In this document: piece by piece, positions 44,212 to 53,737 of the stretch
Layout: every line of letters starts with the position of its first letter
Position numbering within the stretch: the first letter of the stretch is position 1
Assembly (NCBI RefSeq): GCF_023716485.1
Contig: NZ_CP092418.1
Coordinates: 1,533,001 to 1,597,000 of the forward strand
Length of the DNA: 64,000 bases
Direction: 5' to 3'
Source of the DNA: Microbulbifer variabilis
Lineage (GTDB): Bacteria; Pseudomonadota; Gammaproteobacteria; Pseudomonadales; Cellvibrionaceae
Translations under genes and position numbers: made by a program
The notes under the pieces: generated by a model
The model's database searches: none
Told to the model about the DNA's origin: nothing
The model's input: the letters and a program-made list of their open reading frames with translations, nothing else

Positions 44212-44309
44212 ATTGAATTTGGTGAAATACTTCTTTAAGAGTTGAGTGGATACATCCATGTATCCTTCCAGATAAAATATTGTTATTCCAAACATCGCTT
44301 GATGGCGTT

Positions 44310-44639
44310 TCAGTCCCTGATTATGACGGAATACAAGCGGATTCTATCTTCATAGCATCCATAGTAACTCAGATTTACTGGGGTCTTTGACATAAAAGCA
44401 GACAATAAAAAAGAGACTTTGGTGTCATAGATTTGAGATTCATCATTCACTAGTACAAATGTCTTAGTGTCAGAGCATGCCACTTCAGCACTGGTATTTT
44501 CAAATCCTTTTAATCGAACGTCTACTCCTTGGCTGTGAACTTTGAGATAGTCAATGCGCGCCTGTTCAGTCCAGGCGGCACTTGCTGAAAGTGATTGAGA
44601 TAGAGCGATACCCAGAACGATTGATACAACTGTTTTCAT
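44310..44639 (-). CDS. small secreted protein (109 aa), hypothetical
   Basis: A signal peptide (MKTVVSIVLGIALSQSLSASAA) is followed by a mature part of about 87 residues with two cysteines (AEVACSD, YYGCYED) that could form a disulfide. Its sequence (RIDYLKVHSQGVDVRLKGF) suggests a small periplasmic protein. No family is recognised. The promoter would lie in the 44640-44828 gap. Confidence 0.55.
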   Translation of the reverse strand: MKTVVSIVLGIALSQSLSASAAWTEQARIDYLKVHSQGVDVRLKGFENTSAEVACSDTKTFVLVNDESQIYDTKVSFLLSAFMSKTPVNLSYYGCYEDRIRLYSVIIRD

Positions 44640-44762
44640 CCGTTACTCCCTGGCATGTGTATCGCCAACAAAAGGGGTTGGCAAATTCCTAGACATAACC
44701 AGTGAAATAATAGCAAAAACAGGGCGGCTTATTGCGTTGTGCTATCCGGTAGGTTTTTACGT

Positions 44763-44798
44763 CGCCAGGGCTATTTTGATGAAGTATATGCCCTGGCG
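44763..44798. terminator. hairpin between two small secreted-protein genes
   Basis: Perfect 9-bp inverted repeat CGCCAGGGC (44763-44771) / GCCCTGGCG (44790-44798) with an 18-base loop, placed just after the 44829 gene's stop on the minus strand. U-run poor. Confidence 0.45.
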
Positions 44799-44828
44799 TA
44801 GATTTATGAGCGGCTGGATATTACGTGC

Positions 44829-45122
44829 TTATTCTTCGTAAATGATTCTCTCTGTTTCCTTGATATGAAGCCGACGACGCTCTTGTTTTTCTCCTCGTAT
44901 TCTGACTCGCTCACCAGATCTCATGCCCTTTTTTTTGATCTCCTTGGCATCTATAAAATAATACTGCCCTGTGTTTTCATCTTTGATGGAAAAGCGATGA
45001 TCAATTTTTCCTGTTTTAAAATTTTCTGAAACCTCTTCTTCCAGTACTCCCGTTATAGCCTCCTGACCAGAGGCGGTGGGAATTAACAGTAAGGTCGAAA
45101 TTATTGTGAGTAAGTATCTCAT
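44829..45122 (-). CDS. small secreted protein (97 aa), hypothetical
   Basis: A signal peptide (MRYLLTIISTLLLIPTASG) and a charged, strand-rich mature domain (ITGVLEEEVSENFKTGKIDHRFSIKDENTGQYYFIDAKEIKKKGMRSGERVRIRG) that looks like an OB-type barrel. It begins 14 bases after the metalloprotease stop, so they are one operon. It could be a chaperone or inhibitor of the protease, which is conjecture from position only. Confidence 0.55.
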   Translation of the reverse strand: MRYLLTIISTLLLIPTASGQEAITGVLEEEVSENFKTGKIDHRFSIKDENTGQYYFIDAKEIKKKGMRSGERVRIRGEKQERRRLHIKETERIIYEE

Positions 45123-45136
45123 TGCTATTTCTCTCT

Positions 45137-46723
45137 TTAATTTGTATAGCTTACTGAAATGGTGGCAGTATTCATTTCATCACTTCTGGATTTAAACTCT
45201 ATGGTGACTCCAGCAGCCGAATCTGTGAAGCTGCTGCCGGGCTCTTCAAGAGTGGCCACTTGGTTGGCGGTGTCATCTTTCAGATAATGCACAGTTACGG
45301 CCTTATCTTGCTGTGAACGAGGGTTTAGGATGGGGTGGGAAATATGATATTCCACGAAATAGTGATTTTCTCGATTGCTGCTACCGTTACTCTCCACCTT
45401 TATAATCTGTGGTATTGTTTTATTTAATTCGCCGGCGGTAAGTTCGATAGCCTGAATTTGAACCTCTGAAGCATTCCCCATACTTTTAGAAACAGATTTG
45501 GAATAGCCAGGGAAGCTGTTGTACCAACCCATAAAGTCCCTATGAGCGCTGCCAAATAAGCGTGACTGCCAGCTATTGCCCATGAAGGCTGCGGCAGCGC
45601 CATATTCACTTTCCCCTCTGTCGCTAGTATCCCCATCGTTGTTGTTATCATTGCCTGCATGGCCTAAACCAATGTTATGACCCAGTTCATGCCCCATAAT
45701 TAGTTGATCGCTATCCGCAGTAACGATACTCCAGCGGCCATTGACCGCCGCGACCCCTGTACCAACTAACCCGGCATTGTAAGCGGCGGTTGGGAATATA
45801 AATACTCGATGGCGCCATGCGTTGAGGTCTACTGGGCGATTATTGGCATCGACAAAATTGGTTTCTACCCAGCGGCTTGCGTTATCTCTCCAAGTATAAC
45901 CTCCATCGGAATATTGCCCATCCTGAGAGCTTGTGGCACGGCTCTGAGCATTTTGAACACTTAAAATTCCTCCGTTTTGATTGTCGGGGATGCTGTATAT
46001 AAAGCAGTCAATAGAGCTTTCTTCTTTATTGTCCTCACCATAGCAATACTGTGCCAGAGAATTATTACTGCTGAGATGGCGCTGGAACTTTAGCTGACCC
46101 AGTGAGTTTTCTTTGTAAGTGTTATCGAGGGAGTCGGTAGCGTTGAATGTCATATCCGCAAGTTGGGAGATGCTGACATCATCCGTTACGGCGGCATCGG
46201 AAAAATTAACCAATATAAAAACGATACTATTTTGAGTGGCTTCAATCGTTTGGATTGCAAAAGTTACGTTTAGCTGATCTCCGTTACTGAGAGAAAAAAC
46301 GATAGTATCTTCTACCGAAGCGCCACTGTTTAAATCACTGGCATTGTTATTCAGTTGGTATTCCCAATTGCCGCTGTCATATAGTTTGAAGTCACCATAC
46401 ATTCCGGCATAAGTCCCAGACTGAAAGGTGGGGCTGGTACTATCGGTATCCTCTAATCGCAGTGTACCCTGGGCATATTCACTAGTTCCCACCACTAATG
46501 TACTGAGCGGAGTGCTAGGATTGAATCTGTAGTCGCCAGTATCGGTGTTGCCCCCATCATTATCATTGTTGTTATCGGCATCTGTGCCGGTGTTAGATCC
46601 GCCATTTGTTTCATTATTAGGCTGATTATTATCAGAATTATTACTGCCTCCAGAGCCTCCACTACAAGCGGCCAGAATTACGGTTAATGTGAGAGCGCTA
46701 AACGTTTTAAGTGGACCAGGCAT
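45137..46723 (-). CDS. lipoprotein zinc metalloprotease with VCBS-like domain
   Basis: A 528-residue lipoprotein: signal peptide with lipobox LAAC (MPGPLKTFSALTLTVILAAC), then a Gly/Ser/Asn/Asp-rich linker to about residue 65. Next is a VCBS/cadherin-like domain (GTLRLEDTDSTSPTFQSGTYAGMYGDFKLYDSGNWEYQLNNN ... DTIVFSLSNGD). The catalytic domain follows with HELGHNIGLGHAG (HExxHxxGxxH, near residue 343), the metzincin-type zinc site, then a Met-containing turn (AAAFMGNS). Acts at the cell surface or in the periplasm. The peptidase subfamily, perhaps gametolysin-like, is uncertain. Confidence 0.8.
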   Translation of the reverse strand: MPGPLKTFSALTLTVILAACSGGSGGSNNSDNNQPNNETNGGSNTGTDADNNNDNDGGNTDTGDYRFNPSTPLSTLVVGTSEYAQGTLRLEDTDSTSPTFQSGTYAGMYGDFKLYDSGNWEYQLNNNASDLNSGASVEDTIVFSLSNGDQLNVTFAIQTIEATQNSIVFILVNFSDAAVTDDVSISQLADMTFNATDSLDNTYKENSLGQLKFQRHLSSNNSLAQYCYGEDNKEESSIDCFIYSIPDNQNGGILSVQNAQSRATSSQDGQYSDGGYTWRDNASRWVETNFVDANNRPVDLNAWRHRVFIFPTAAYNAGLVGTGVAAVNGRWSIVTADSDQLIMGHELGHNIGLGHAGNDNNNDGDTSDRGESEYGAAAAFMGNSWQSRLFGSAHRDFMGWYNSFPGYSKSVSKSMGNASEVQIQAIELTAGELNKTIPQIIKVESNGSSNRENHYFVEYHISHPILNPRSQQDKAVTVHYLKDDTANQVATLEEPGSSFTDSAAGVTIEFKSRSDEMNTATISVSYTN

Positions 46724-47211
46724 TGTTCCCCCAATTTATCTCTATAAGGTCATAGCCGGTGTTTAATGAGTTAAAAGATGGACTCCTATCAACTGGTACG
46801 GTTCCACCAACTGTGATTTAAAGAGTATTTTTTATTGATTTCGTCGCGGGAAGCTAAAAATTTTCACTTCTTATGTGCCTGTTTTGTGGTTTGGTGAGCA
46901 CAGGAGGGTTCCAAGAGGAACACTTCTGATGGCCTGAAGTGAGAGACCTTTTGCACTGGGTGACAGAGCGTTTAGATATAGAGCGTTATGGCCCACCGAT
47001 CACTTTGGTTGCTGTTCAGAATTGATGATGGTGGCCTCACTACTGATCTGTGAATTGGCCAGTTTTATTCGTCACTCGCTGGCCTGCACTAGCCGCTATC
47101 CACCATTTATCCCAACCATCTACGGCCTGTCCATCATGGAGACCACTCATCACTTGGACTGGAGACAACTACTCGTGTTGCTAAATTGCTTCTAACAAGT
47201 TGGAGGTGATG
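46724..47211. other. intergenic region, no gene seen
   Basis: A stretch of 488 bases between divergent genes. It contains ACTGTGATTTAA (46810-46821), a half-site match to the ROK operator. Promoters of the metalloprotease and barrel genes must lie here. No credible ORF. Confidence 0.4.
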
Positions 47212-48390
47212 ATGAAAAGGAATACTTTTTGGCTGCTGTTGATGTTGTCTTTGGTGGGTGAGCTCAATGCTCAGTCACTTACTCAGCAGTGGGAGTTGGC
47301 AATGGCTGTTAGCGCTAAGAATCAATCGAAAAGTGCCATCTTCGATTCTGGGTCAGGTTATGAGCGCCAAGCTAAATTACAAGGTGCGCTGCAGGTATCG
47401 GACTGGGAAGGACAGGTTTCCATGCTGCATGAAGCAGGTAGTGGCGCTGGTGAGGAATCAGAACTTGTTGTGGAAGAGTTATTTTGGCAGGGGGATAGAT
47501 TCGGGTGGGACCTGCTTGCAGGTAAGCGTCGCCTGGATTTTGGTGTTAGCTACGCTCACAGACCTTTGGATCTATTCCTGCCTATGGAGCGCAACCCGGT
47601 ATCTCTGCGGGCTGATGAGGGCGTTGCCGTCGTATCAGCCAGCCGCTTCACAGAAAGTGGAGAGCTGAGCCTGATGTTGGTAGATGCTAATGCTAGTCAA
47701 CTTATTAATGAAGAGCTTCCGAGAGGTTTGGCTGCACGTTGGTACCAGCTGAAAGGTGTGAGTGAATGGCAACTACTCGGTTATCTGGATGATCAGCGTG
47801 GCTTGAATATCGGCGCCAGCTGGGTTACGACCTATGGGGAGTCATGGGAATTACATAGCGAAGGCCGTTACCAACAGCGTTATCGTCAATGGCTAAAGCC
47901 CGGTTCTCCAGGAGCTGGCACTTTACCCCGAGAGGGAGAACAGAGCGATGGCTGGCAGGCTCTGTTGGGCATGACCTGGACCCATAACGCAGGGCATACA
48001 ATCATCGCTGAATACTGGTTTGATAGCAGGGCGTGGCATACTCGCGATTGGCAAAGGCTTGCAGACAATGCCAACTGGTATCGTGAACAGGGGGAAGGGT
48101 GGGATGCTACCAGATATGCTTCTGCGGCAGCTTTTTTAAGTGAAGCACGCAATCGACATAACCTGATGATGCACTGGAGCTTATCTAATCACAATTACAA
48201 CCCTAAATTGGATATTTTATACTCCCCTGGCGATAGAGGCATGGTTTTGACTGCTGGTATTAACCATGAAATGAAGGGCGATTGGACTCTGGGTGCATCA
48301 GTAAGGTATTTTGGCGGCGCTAAAAAATCGTATTTTACACAATTGCCTAATGAAACCCTTGTTACTTTGACTGCGAACATGAAGATATAA
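47212..48390 (+). CDS. outer-membrane beta-barrel protein (porin-like), hypothetical
   Basis: A 392-residue protein with a signal peptide (MKRNTFWLLLMLSLVGELNAQ) and alternating-strand sequence through to the C-terminus. The end (ETLVTLTANMKI) is barrel-like but lacks the classic terminal Phe. It resembles small porin/alginate-type barrels in general layout, with no firm family. Start 47212 is chosen because GGAGG ends five bases upstream; ATG 47209 is also in frame. It ends eight bases before the histidine kinase start, so it belongs to the same operon as the two-component system. Confidence 0.6.
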   Translation: MKRNTFWLLLMLSLVGELNAQSLTQQWELAMAVSAKNQSKSAIFDSGSGYERQAKLQGALQVSDWEGQVSMLHEAGSGAGEESELVVEELFWQGDRFGWDLLAGKRRLDFGVSYAHRPLDLFLPMERNPVSLRADEGVAVVSASRFTESGELSLMLVDANASQLINEELPRGLAARWYQLKGVSEWQLLGYLDDQRGLNIGASWVTTYGESWELHSEGRYQQRYRQWLKPGSPGAGTLPREGEQSDGWQALLGMTWTHNAGHTIIAEYWFDSRAWHTRDWQRLADNANWYREQGEGWDATRYASAAAFLSEARNRHNLMMHWSLSNHNYNPKLDILYSPGDRGMVLTAGINHEMKGDWTLGASVRYFGGAKKSYFTQLPNETLVTLTANMKI

Positions 48391-48398
48391 AAGGAATC

Positions 48399-49421
48399 AT
48401 GGTGAAGTTGCTCAGTGAATATTTACGTATATTGATTCTTTGTATTGTTGTGGCCCTAATCACTAAACAAGTGTGGGGAGGGAGTTACTCTCTCAACTTT
48501 GGTATATCCCTAACCTATGGCTTTGTTGCTTTTTCTACGCGCAAGCTTATGCTCCACCTAAAACCGAACTGGCCACATGTACTCAAGTATGCAGTAACCA
48601 TTTCGGCAACGACGGTGCTGGGTTCTATTAATGTTTGGTGGTGGGTCTCTGGCTTTGGAGTTTTTCCTGCGGTTAATGCCCTGATTTACTCACTAATTCT
48701 GGCTATCTTTTTGACGACTTTACTCTACCAGTTTTATCTTAATCGTGAACAGTCCCACAAGCTGGAGACTGAGCGCAAGGAAGCAGAGTTACTACAGGCC
48801 CAGCAACAAAAAACTCTGGTGCAAAGCCAGCTGAAAGTATTACAAAGTCAAATAGAACCTCACTTTCTGTTTAATACACTGGCCAATCTTAAGATGCTGA
48901 TTAGGCACGATCCACAGAAGGCAGAGCTACTACTGGATAATTTTAGCGATCTCTTGCGCTTTAGTTTGAATAAATCGCGTTCTGACTATGTGTCCCTGAA
49001 AGATGAACTTCGCAGTCTTGAAAGCTATTTGGCTATTCAGCAAATCCGACTGGGTGAGCGCTTGCAGTATAGGGTCGAACTGGCAGAAACCGTTAACCCT
49101 TCAACGGAAGTTCCGCCCCTATTAATACAGCCATTGGTGGAAAATGCCATTTTCCATGGTATTGAACCTTCACAGAAAGGAGGGCTGGTCTGTCTCAGGG
49201 TGGCTACGAAAGCTAGTCAGTGGATCATAGAAGTGGAGGACAGTGGAATTGGGTTGCAGGCTGCAACCAATAAGTCAACGTCAAACAAGCACAATGGTTT
49301 GGCTTTAAATAATATCAAAGAGCGTCTTGCCACTCTATACCAGGAAAAAGGCAAGCTGCAGATAAGTAGTAATCAACTGGGCGGGGTTACCGCTAGATTG
49401 GAGTTTCCATGCGCGCAATAA
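48399..49421 (+). CDS. LytS/YehU-type sensor histidine kinase
   Basis: A 340-residue membrane kinase. About four hydrophobic helices lie in residues 8-115, a short linker/coiled coil in 115-150, and then the His_kinase core: QSQIEPHFLFNTLANLKMLI with the phosphoryl-acceptor H155, followed by ENAIFHGIEPSQKGG (N-box) and DSGIGL (G1). It would phosphorylate the downstream LytTR regulator, whose start overlaps its end by 13 bases. The stimulus is unknown; AAGGA precedes its ATG. Confidence 0.92.
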   Translation: MVKLLSEYLRILILCIVVALITKQVWGGSYSLNFGISLTYGFVAFSTRKLMLHLKPNWPHVLKYAVTISATTVLGSINVWWWVSGFGVFPAVNALIYSLILAIFLTTLLYQFYLNREQSHKLETERKEAELLQAQQQKTLVQSQLKVLQSQIEPHFLFNTLANLKMLIRHDPQKAELLLDNFSDLLRFSLNKSRSDYVSLKDELRSLESYLAIQQIRLGERLQYRVELAETVNPSTEVPPLLIQPLVENAIFHGIEPSQKGGLVCLRVATKASQWIIEVEDSGIGLQAATNKSTSNKHNGLALNNIKERLATLYQEKGKLQISSNQLGGVTARLEFPCAQ

Positions 49422-50170
49422 TTGCCGATGATGAACCCTTGTTGCGTCATCATCTGGATAAAATGTTGGCTGATGTTTTTCCGGAACTTGTGGTAGTTGG
49501 TAAAGCAGCTGATGGTCAGGAGGCATTAACTCTTTGCCAGAAAGAACAGCCTGATGTCATTTTTCTCGATATCCGTATGCCGGGTTTGGACGGTATTGCG
49601 GTTGCTTCCGCGCTTAACAAGCTGGAAATCAAACCCGTGGTAGTCTTTATTACTGCCTATGATGAATATGCAGTAAATGCTTTTGAGCAGGAAGCCGTAG
49701 ATTATTTGTTGAAGCCCATTGATGATGAGCGACTTCAGCTAGCTTGTGAACGTATCAAGAAGCGTCTGGAAAGTAGAGCGGAAGAGCAGGCGCAAGTGAG
49801 TCCGAATATTGCGGCTTTATTGCAGCAACTCAATGTCGGTAAGCCGGAATATCTACGCTGGGTCAGGGCTAGTAAGGGAGAGGATGTACACCTAATCTCC
49901 TGTGATGAAATTTCGGCTTTTGTCGCTGAGGACAAGTACACCACTGTTTACTCAGACCAGGGCCAGCATATTATACGCACACCGCTTAAGGAATTGATGA
50001 CGCAGTTGGAGCCTGATCTTTTTTGGCAGATACACCGATCAACGATTGTCTGTATTAAGCGAATCGATAAGATTAGCCGAGGGCTAACGGGCTCAGCTAC
50101 GGTAATTATGGATGATGGGCAAAAGTTTTCTGTGAGCCGTAGGGCCGCAGCAATGTTTAAATCTATGTGA
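49409..50170 (+). CDS. LytTR-type response regulator
   Basis: A 253-residue regulator. The receiver domain (1-120) has D54 as phosphoacceptor in DVIFLDIRMPGLDG, acidic pair DDE at 7-9, and KPID. The C-terminal LytTR DNA-binding domain (about 150-250) has AFVAEDKYTTVYSDQGQHIIRTPLKELMTQL and FWQIHRSTIVCIKRIDKISR. These regulate exported proteins and surface properties in many bacteria. The likely target is the co-transcribed barrel gene; this is inference. Confidence 0.93.
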   Translation: MRAIIADDEPLLRHHLDKMLADVFPELVVVGKAADGQEALTLCQKEQPDVIFLDIRMPGLDGIAVASALNKLEIKPVVVFITAYDEYAVNAFEQEAVDYLLKPIDDERLQLACERIKKRLESRAEEQAQVSPNIAALLQQLNVGKPEYLRWVRASKGEDVHLISCDEISAFVAEDKYTTVYSDQGQHIIRTPLKELMTQLEPDLFWQIHRSTIVCIKRIDKISRGLTGSATVIMDDGQKFSVSRRAAAMFKSM

Positions 50171-50292
50171 ATGTATTTTTTGTTTGTTACATAGAGAGAA
50201 TAAATTTAAGGTGGTAAGGCGGATTAATTATAACCGGTTCACAGTAAGCGCCGGTTCTTAATTGTCCTAACTAAGAATGACACGGAGTCACG

Positions 50293-51354
50293 ATGCAAGA
50301 TTATTACTCTTCCACAGAATTAAGAGATTTTGCCAGTGCTTTATTCCAGCGTGTGGGGCTCGCTAAGGACAGGGCCGACATAATCGCTAATGTATTCTTG
50401 CAGGCAGACCTGCTCGGTTTTACCACCCATGGCTTGCACCGGGTTGTGAGCAATTTAGAGTGGTTACAGAGTGGTGAGTCCAAGCTTAGTGGTGAACCCA
50501 AAGTGTTGTCCGATAGGGGTAACTGCTTTAACTGGGATGCACAATTTTTACCTGGTCCCTGGGTGCTTAGCAAAGCCATTGAACAGGCATTATCACGAGT
50601 ATCTGAACAGGGTGTTGTTACCGCTACTATTCGCCGCAGCCAGCATATTGCCTGCCTAGCTGCCTATTTACCTCAGGTAATCGAAGCGGGTTATGTGGCG
50701 ATCCTAACCTGTTCAACTCCGGGAGAAAATACTGTATCGCCTCAAGGGGGAATTGATCCATTGTTCTCTGCGAATCCCCTGGCATTTGCGGCTCCGGCCG
50801 GAGGTTACCCTCTGTTGTTTGATGTGAGTATGTCTATCACAGCTGGCGCCTATGTGTCACGTGCAAAGCGAGAGGGTAGGAAAATGCCTTCCGCTTGCCT
50901 TAAAGACCATAATGGCAAGATTTCCGATGATCCCTCGGCGTTCAAAAATGGTGGCAGTATTTTACCGATTGGTGGTGCTGATCACGGTTACAAGGGGGCG
51001 GCACTAAGTGCAATGTTGGAGGTGTTGTCGATGGCACTTGGAGGCTATGGCCGTGGCGATGATTCAGCCAAGCGCGATAAAGAGGCCAACTCGGTTTTCT
51101 TACAGATAATTGATCCCCAGGCTTTTGGGGCAAAAGCAGACTTTCTTCGTCAAACCATTGCTTTAAGTAACCTCTGGGAGCAAAACCGCAGTGATAGTGA
51201 TGAGCCAGTAAGAGTGCCCGGCCAGCGTGCTTGGGCGAATCGAACACGGCAATTGCGTGATGGGGTAGAGTTATATCCCTCTATTATCAAGGATCTTCAG
51301 CCCTGGGCTGAAAAATTACAGGTTCCCCTTCCCTCTGTATTAACTAAGAGCTAA
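50293..51354 (+). CDS. Ldh family oxidoreductase (malate/lactate/ureidoglycolate dehydrogenase type)
   Basis: A 353-residue NAD(P)-dependent dehydrogenase of the Ldh_2 family. Diagnostic are ADLLGFTTHGLHRV with catalytic His H46, RRSQHIACLAAYLPQVI, STPGENTVSPQGGIDPLFSANPLAFAAPAG (NAD-binding loop), and GGADHGYKGAALSAMLEVLS. These reduce or oxidise 2-hydroxy acids such as malate, L-lactate or ureidoglycolate, or act on cyclic imines. The substrate is unknown. Isolated from its neighbours (122 bases after the LytTR stop). Confidence 0.87.
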   Translation: MQDYYSSTELRDFASALFQRVGLAKDRADIIANVFLQADLLGFTTHGLHRVVSNLEWLQSGESKLSGEPKVLSDRGNCFNWDAQFLPGPWVLSKAIEQALSRVSEQGVVTATIRRSQHIACLAAYLPQVIEAGYVAILTCSTPGENTVSPQGGIDPLFSANPLAFAAPAGGYPLLFDVSMSITAGAYVSRAKREGRKMPSACLKDHNGKISDDPSAFKNGGSILPIGGADHGYKGAALSAMLEVLSMALGGYGRGDDSAKRDKEANSVFLQIIDPQAFGAKADFLRQTIALSNLWEQNRSDSDEPVRVPGQRAWANRTRQLRDGVELYPSIIKDLQPWAEKLQVPLPSVLTKS

Positions 51355-51707
51355 TTTTTACAGACAAATTCATTCTCTTAGAGTGATCACTTTAGTTACA
51401 GCAAAAGCATCAGCTCAACACTACATTAAAGACGAAACCCTTGGTGCGCCTGATAGTGTGTCGGTGGGGACGTTAAGAGGATGTAATAAAAAAGAGTGGC
51501 TCAAGGGCTGATATTTGTAAGGATGTTATGAGTGAGCATGGAAAGTTGACGGTGCACATCTTGCATAATCACCCTAGTGGGTCTTATACATAAAATGCTG
51601 AACCACCTAAGTTGGTACATATTGCGGGCTTATCTTCTACTTTCTAAAATTGTTGTTGAGCTGCTAAGAGGTTATTTTCCTGACTCTTTGATTTATAGGG
51701 GCTTTGC
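51355..51707. other. intergenic region with a short ORF carrying HNHPSG
   Basis: A stretch of 353 bases. A 21-codon ORF at 51528-51593 reads MSEHGKLTVHILHNHPSGSYT, including HNHPSG, which is the RadC/JAB signature. There is no surrounding RadC domain and the ORF stops at once, so it may be a relic or chance. No other gene seen. Confidence 0.35.
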
Positions 51708-52061
51708 ATGAGGAATGTGTTGATTTTGGCTGTAGTTCTGTTGATTTTTCAAAAGTGGGATAAGATAGAGCTGTATTTCAATCCGCTTCCGGATTACGTC
51801 TCTCTGCGGCCGGGTAAGGTTATTCTCTACGCTACCGAATGGTGCGGCTACTGCCAGAAGTCACGTGAATTGCTGGGAGAGTACAATATACCATTTTATG
51901 AGTATGATATTGAGAAATCCCAGGTGGGCAGGTTTCAGTATGATCGCCTAGGCGGTAAAGGTGTTCCTGTCTTGCTTATCAATGGAGAGGTAATTCACGG
52001 ATATAATGCTAAAAAAATATTAAGTGCTTATTCAAATACTCAGAGTACTAGCTTTTTGTGA
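51708..52061 (+). CDS. membrane-anchored glutaredoxin-like protein
   Basis: A 117-residue protein with an N-terminal hydrophobic stretch (MRNVLILAVVLLIFQKW), then a glutaredoxin/thioredoxin fold: YATEWCGYCQKSRELL with the CGYC redox pair, YEYDIEKSQVGRFQYDRLGGKGVPVLLINGE including the cis-Pro (GVPVLL). It would reduce or rearrange disulfides, with the domain probably in the periplasm. It is 12 bases from the putative peptidase gene, so they are likely co-transcribed. Some members are annotated as NrdH-like or Grx-like in small operons. Confidence 0.8.
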   Translation: MRNVLILAVVLLIFQKWDKIELYFNPLPDYVSLRPGKVILYATEWCGYCQKSRELLGEYNIPFYEYDIEKSQVGRFQYDRLGGKGVPVLLINGEVIHGYNAKKILSAYSNTQSTSFL

Positions 52062-52073
52062 TTAAGGTTGAGA

Positions 52074-53402
52074 ATGATAATAAAAAAATCGTTTCGTACA
52101 ATAGCCCTTGCAATTACTATGGCTGTGGTATGTAGCTGTTTAGGATTCAGCTCTATAGCAGTTGCAAATACTATTAGCACCAAGCTGGAAAAGAAGGGAA
52201 ATGGTAACTGGTTTGTTACCTTTGTGTCAGAAAAGCCAATAAAGAAGCTCGCCTTTAAAAGCTCTCCGGATAACTCAAGAAGCAAGCGTTGGGCTCCTAC
52301 TTCTAACGGGTATCAGTTTGAGTTTGTTGATGAGGTAGAGAGTTTAGTGCGTGAGGACGGCAGTGCCTTTACAGAAGCTACTTTTCATCTTACCCCTACT
52401 TATACGGCCCTCCCCAAGGAATATGCCCCTTTCACCCCGTTTTCGGATGGAAGTTATCTATTGCATACGGGGAGATTTTTTGCCTGCGCAGATTCTTGTC
52501 AACCTAGCCTAAATAAGTGGTATTTGACGATTGTTACTCCCGAGTCTGACAATATTATCCTGCATGGCAGGATCTATCAGGGGAGTATTGGGTGGACGGC
52601 TTTTGATGAAGGCAGCAAGGTCTATATTGGTCATGGAGAACCGATACAGAGTGATCACTTTGTTAGCGTGATCGATGAACTTCTACCAGAGAAGCTGCTA
52701 CATCAGATGAGCACTCAGTTGCCTGAGTTGATGGATTTCTTTGCCGATAAAATGGGCGCACTTGGCTATAGGCCCGCATTGTTTGCTTCTTTTAGTTCTA
52801 CAGACGATGGTCGACATGGTCATCAAGGCGGAACTCTGCCAGGCCAGATATTTATGCATTGGTATGGTAAGAAGTCTGTTGTTGAGGCAATTGATGTCGA
52901 TGAACTGTTTTGGCTTTTTTCCCATGAAGTTGCTCACTTATATCAGAGAGAGGGCGCAGATGTTATAGATACAGCTGACTCCTGGCTTCATGAGGGAGCG
53001 GCTGATTATTTTGCCGGTTTGGCGTTCGAGAGTATCCTTTCTAAGGGTTATCTGTCGCAGAAGATAAAGTAAGCAGAGCAGAAATGCCTTGCCAGCCTGG
53101 GGGAAAATCCGGTTTATCTGGATGCGTCACGTAAGAATCCACGCATTCACTATAATTGCGGTCTTCTGATTATAAATGCGATAGATACATACTTGAAAGA
53201 GCAGGGCTCTATTTCCATTTATGAATTATGGAATCTCTATTCTTCTAAGATTTCAACTGAATCACCAGCCGGGGCGGCTCAATTTCTGTTTGCAGCCAAG
53301 CCTTATCTACCGTCAGCAATGGTTAAAAATTTAGAAAAATTAAACACCCCTGGCTTCTCTGCTTTAAAATTTATTAGCAAGTTGATAGCTGACAGTACCT
53401 AA
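52074..53402 (+). pseudogene. putative zinc peptidase gene interrupted by an in-frame TAA
   Basis: ORF 52074-53072 codes a 332-residue exported protein (signal MIIKKSFRTIALAITMAVVCSCLGF) with HEVAHLYQREGADVIDTADSWLHEGAADYFAGL, the HExxH plus downstream Glu of gluzincin-type zinc peptidases. It ends at TAA 53070-53072. The same frame continues open for 109 more codons (53073-53402: AEQKCLASLGENPVYLDASRK and beyond, including FLFAAKPYLPSAMVKNLEK), with no in-frame stop until 53400-53402. This reads as one gene split by a nonsense codon. The family is uncertain. Confidence 0.65.
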
Positions 53403-53737
53403 TAATCAATTTTTCAATACTAAGGTTTTCTTACTGATGGGTGAGTTTGGGCTTACCCTCTAAATATGTTGGACCTAATTTTTATATATGTGTTCGAGCT
53501 GATTTGATAGGTCGCTTAGGGACAATATCAATTAACTGGTTCTGCTGTACCACCTCCTAGGAAGTAACTTGCCAAAATAGTTTACGCCTCGCCATTTACC
53601 ACTTGTCTGTGGTTTCTAACTCCATTCAGCCCAAAGATTTCCCGTTTATCCCTCTCCTTCCCCTTTTGTCGCACGATGAAGACCACCTCCATAACCAGCG
53701 CTAATCTGCTCCCAACCTAAACGCAAGGAGAGAAATC
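53403..53737. other. intergenic region upstream of the ABC export cluster
   Basis: A stretch of 335 bases with no credible gene. It should contain the operon promoter; AAGGAGAG directly precedes the ATG at 53738. Confidence 0.4.

Noticed and set aside
51528..51593. RadC/JAB domain from HNHPSG in a short ORF
   Set aside because: The motif sits in a 21-codon ORF with no surrounding RadC sequence; it may be chance or a relic.
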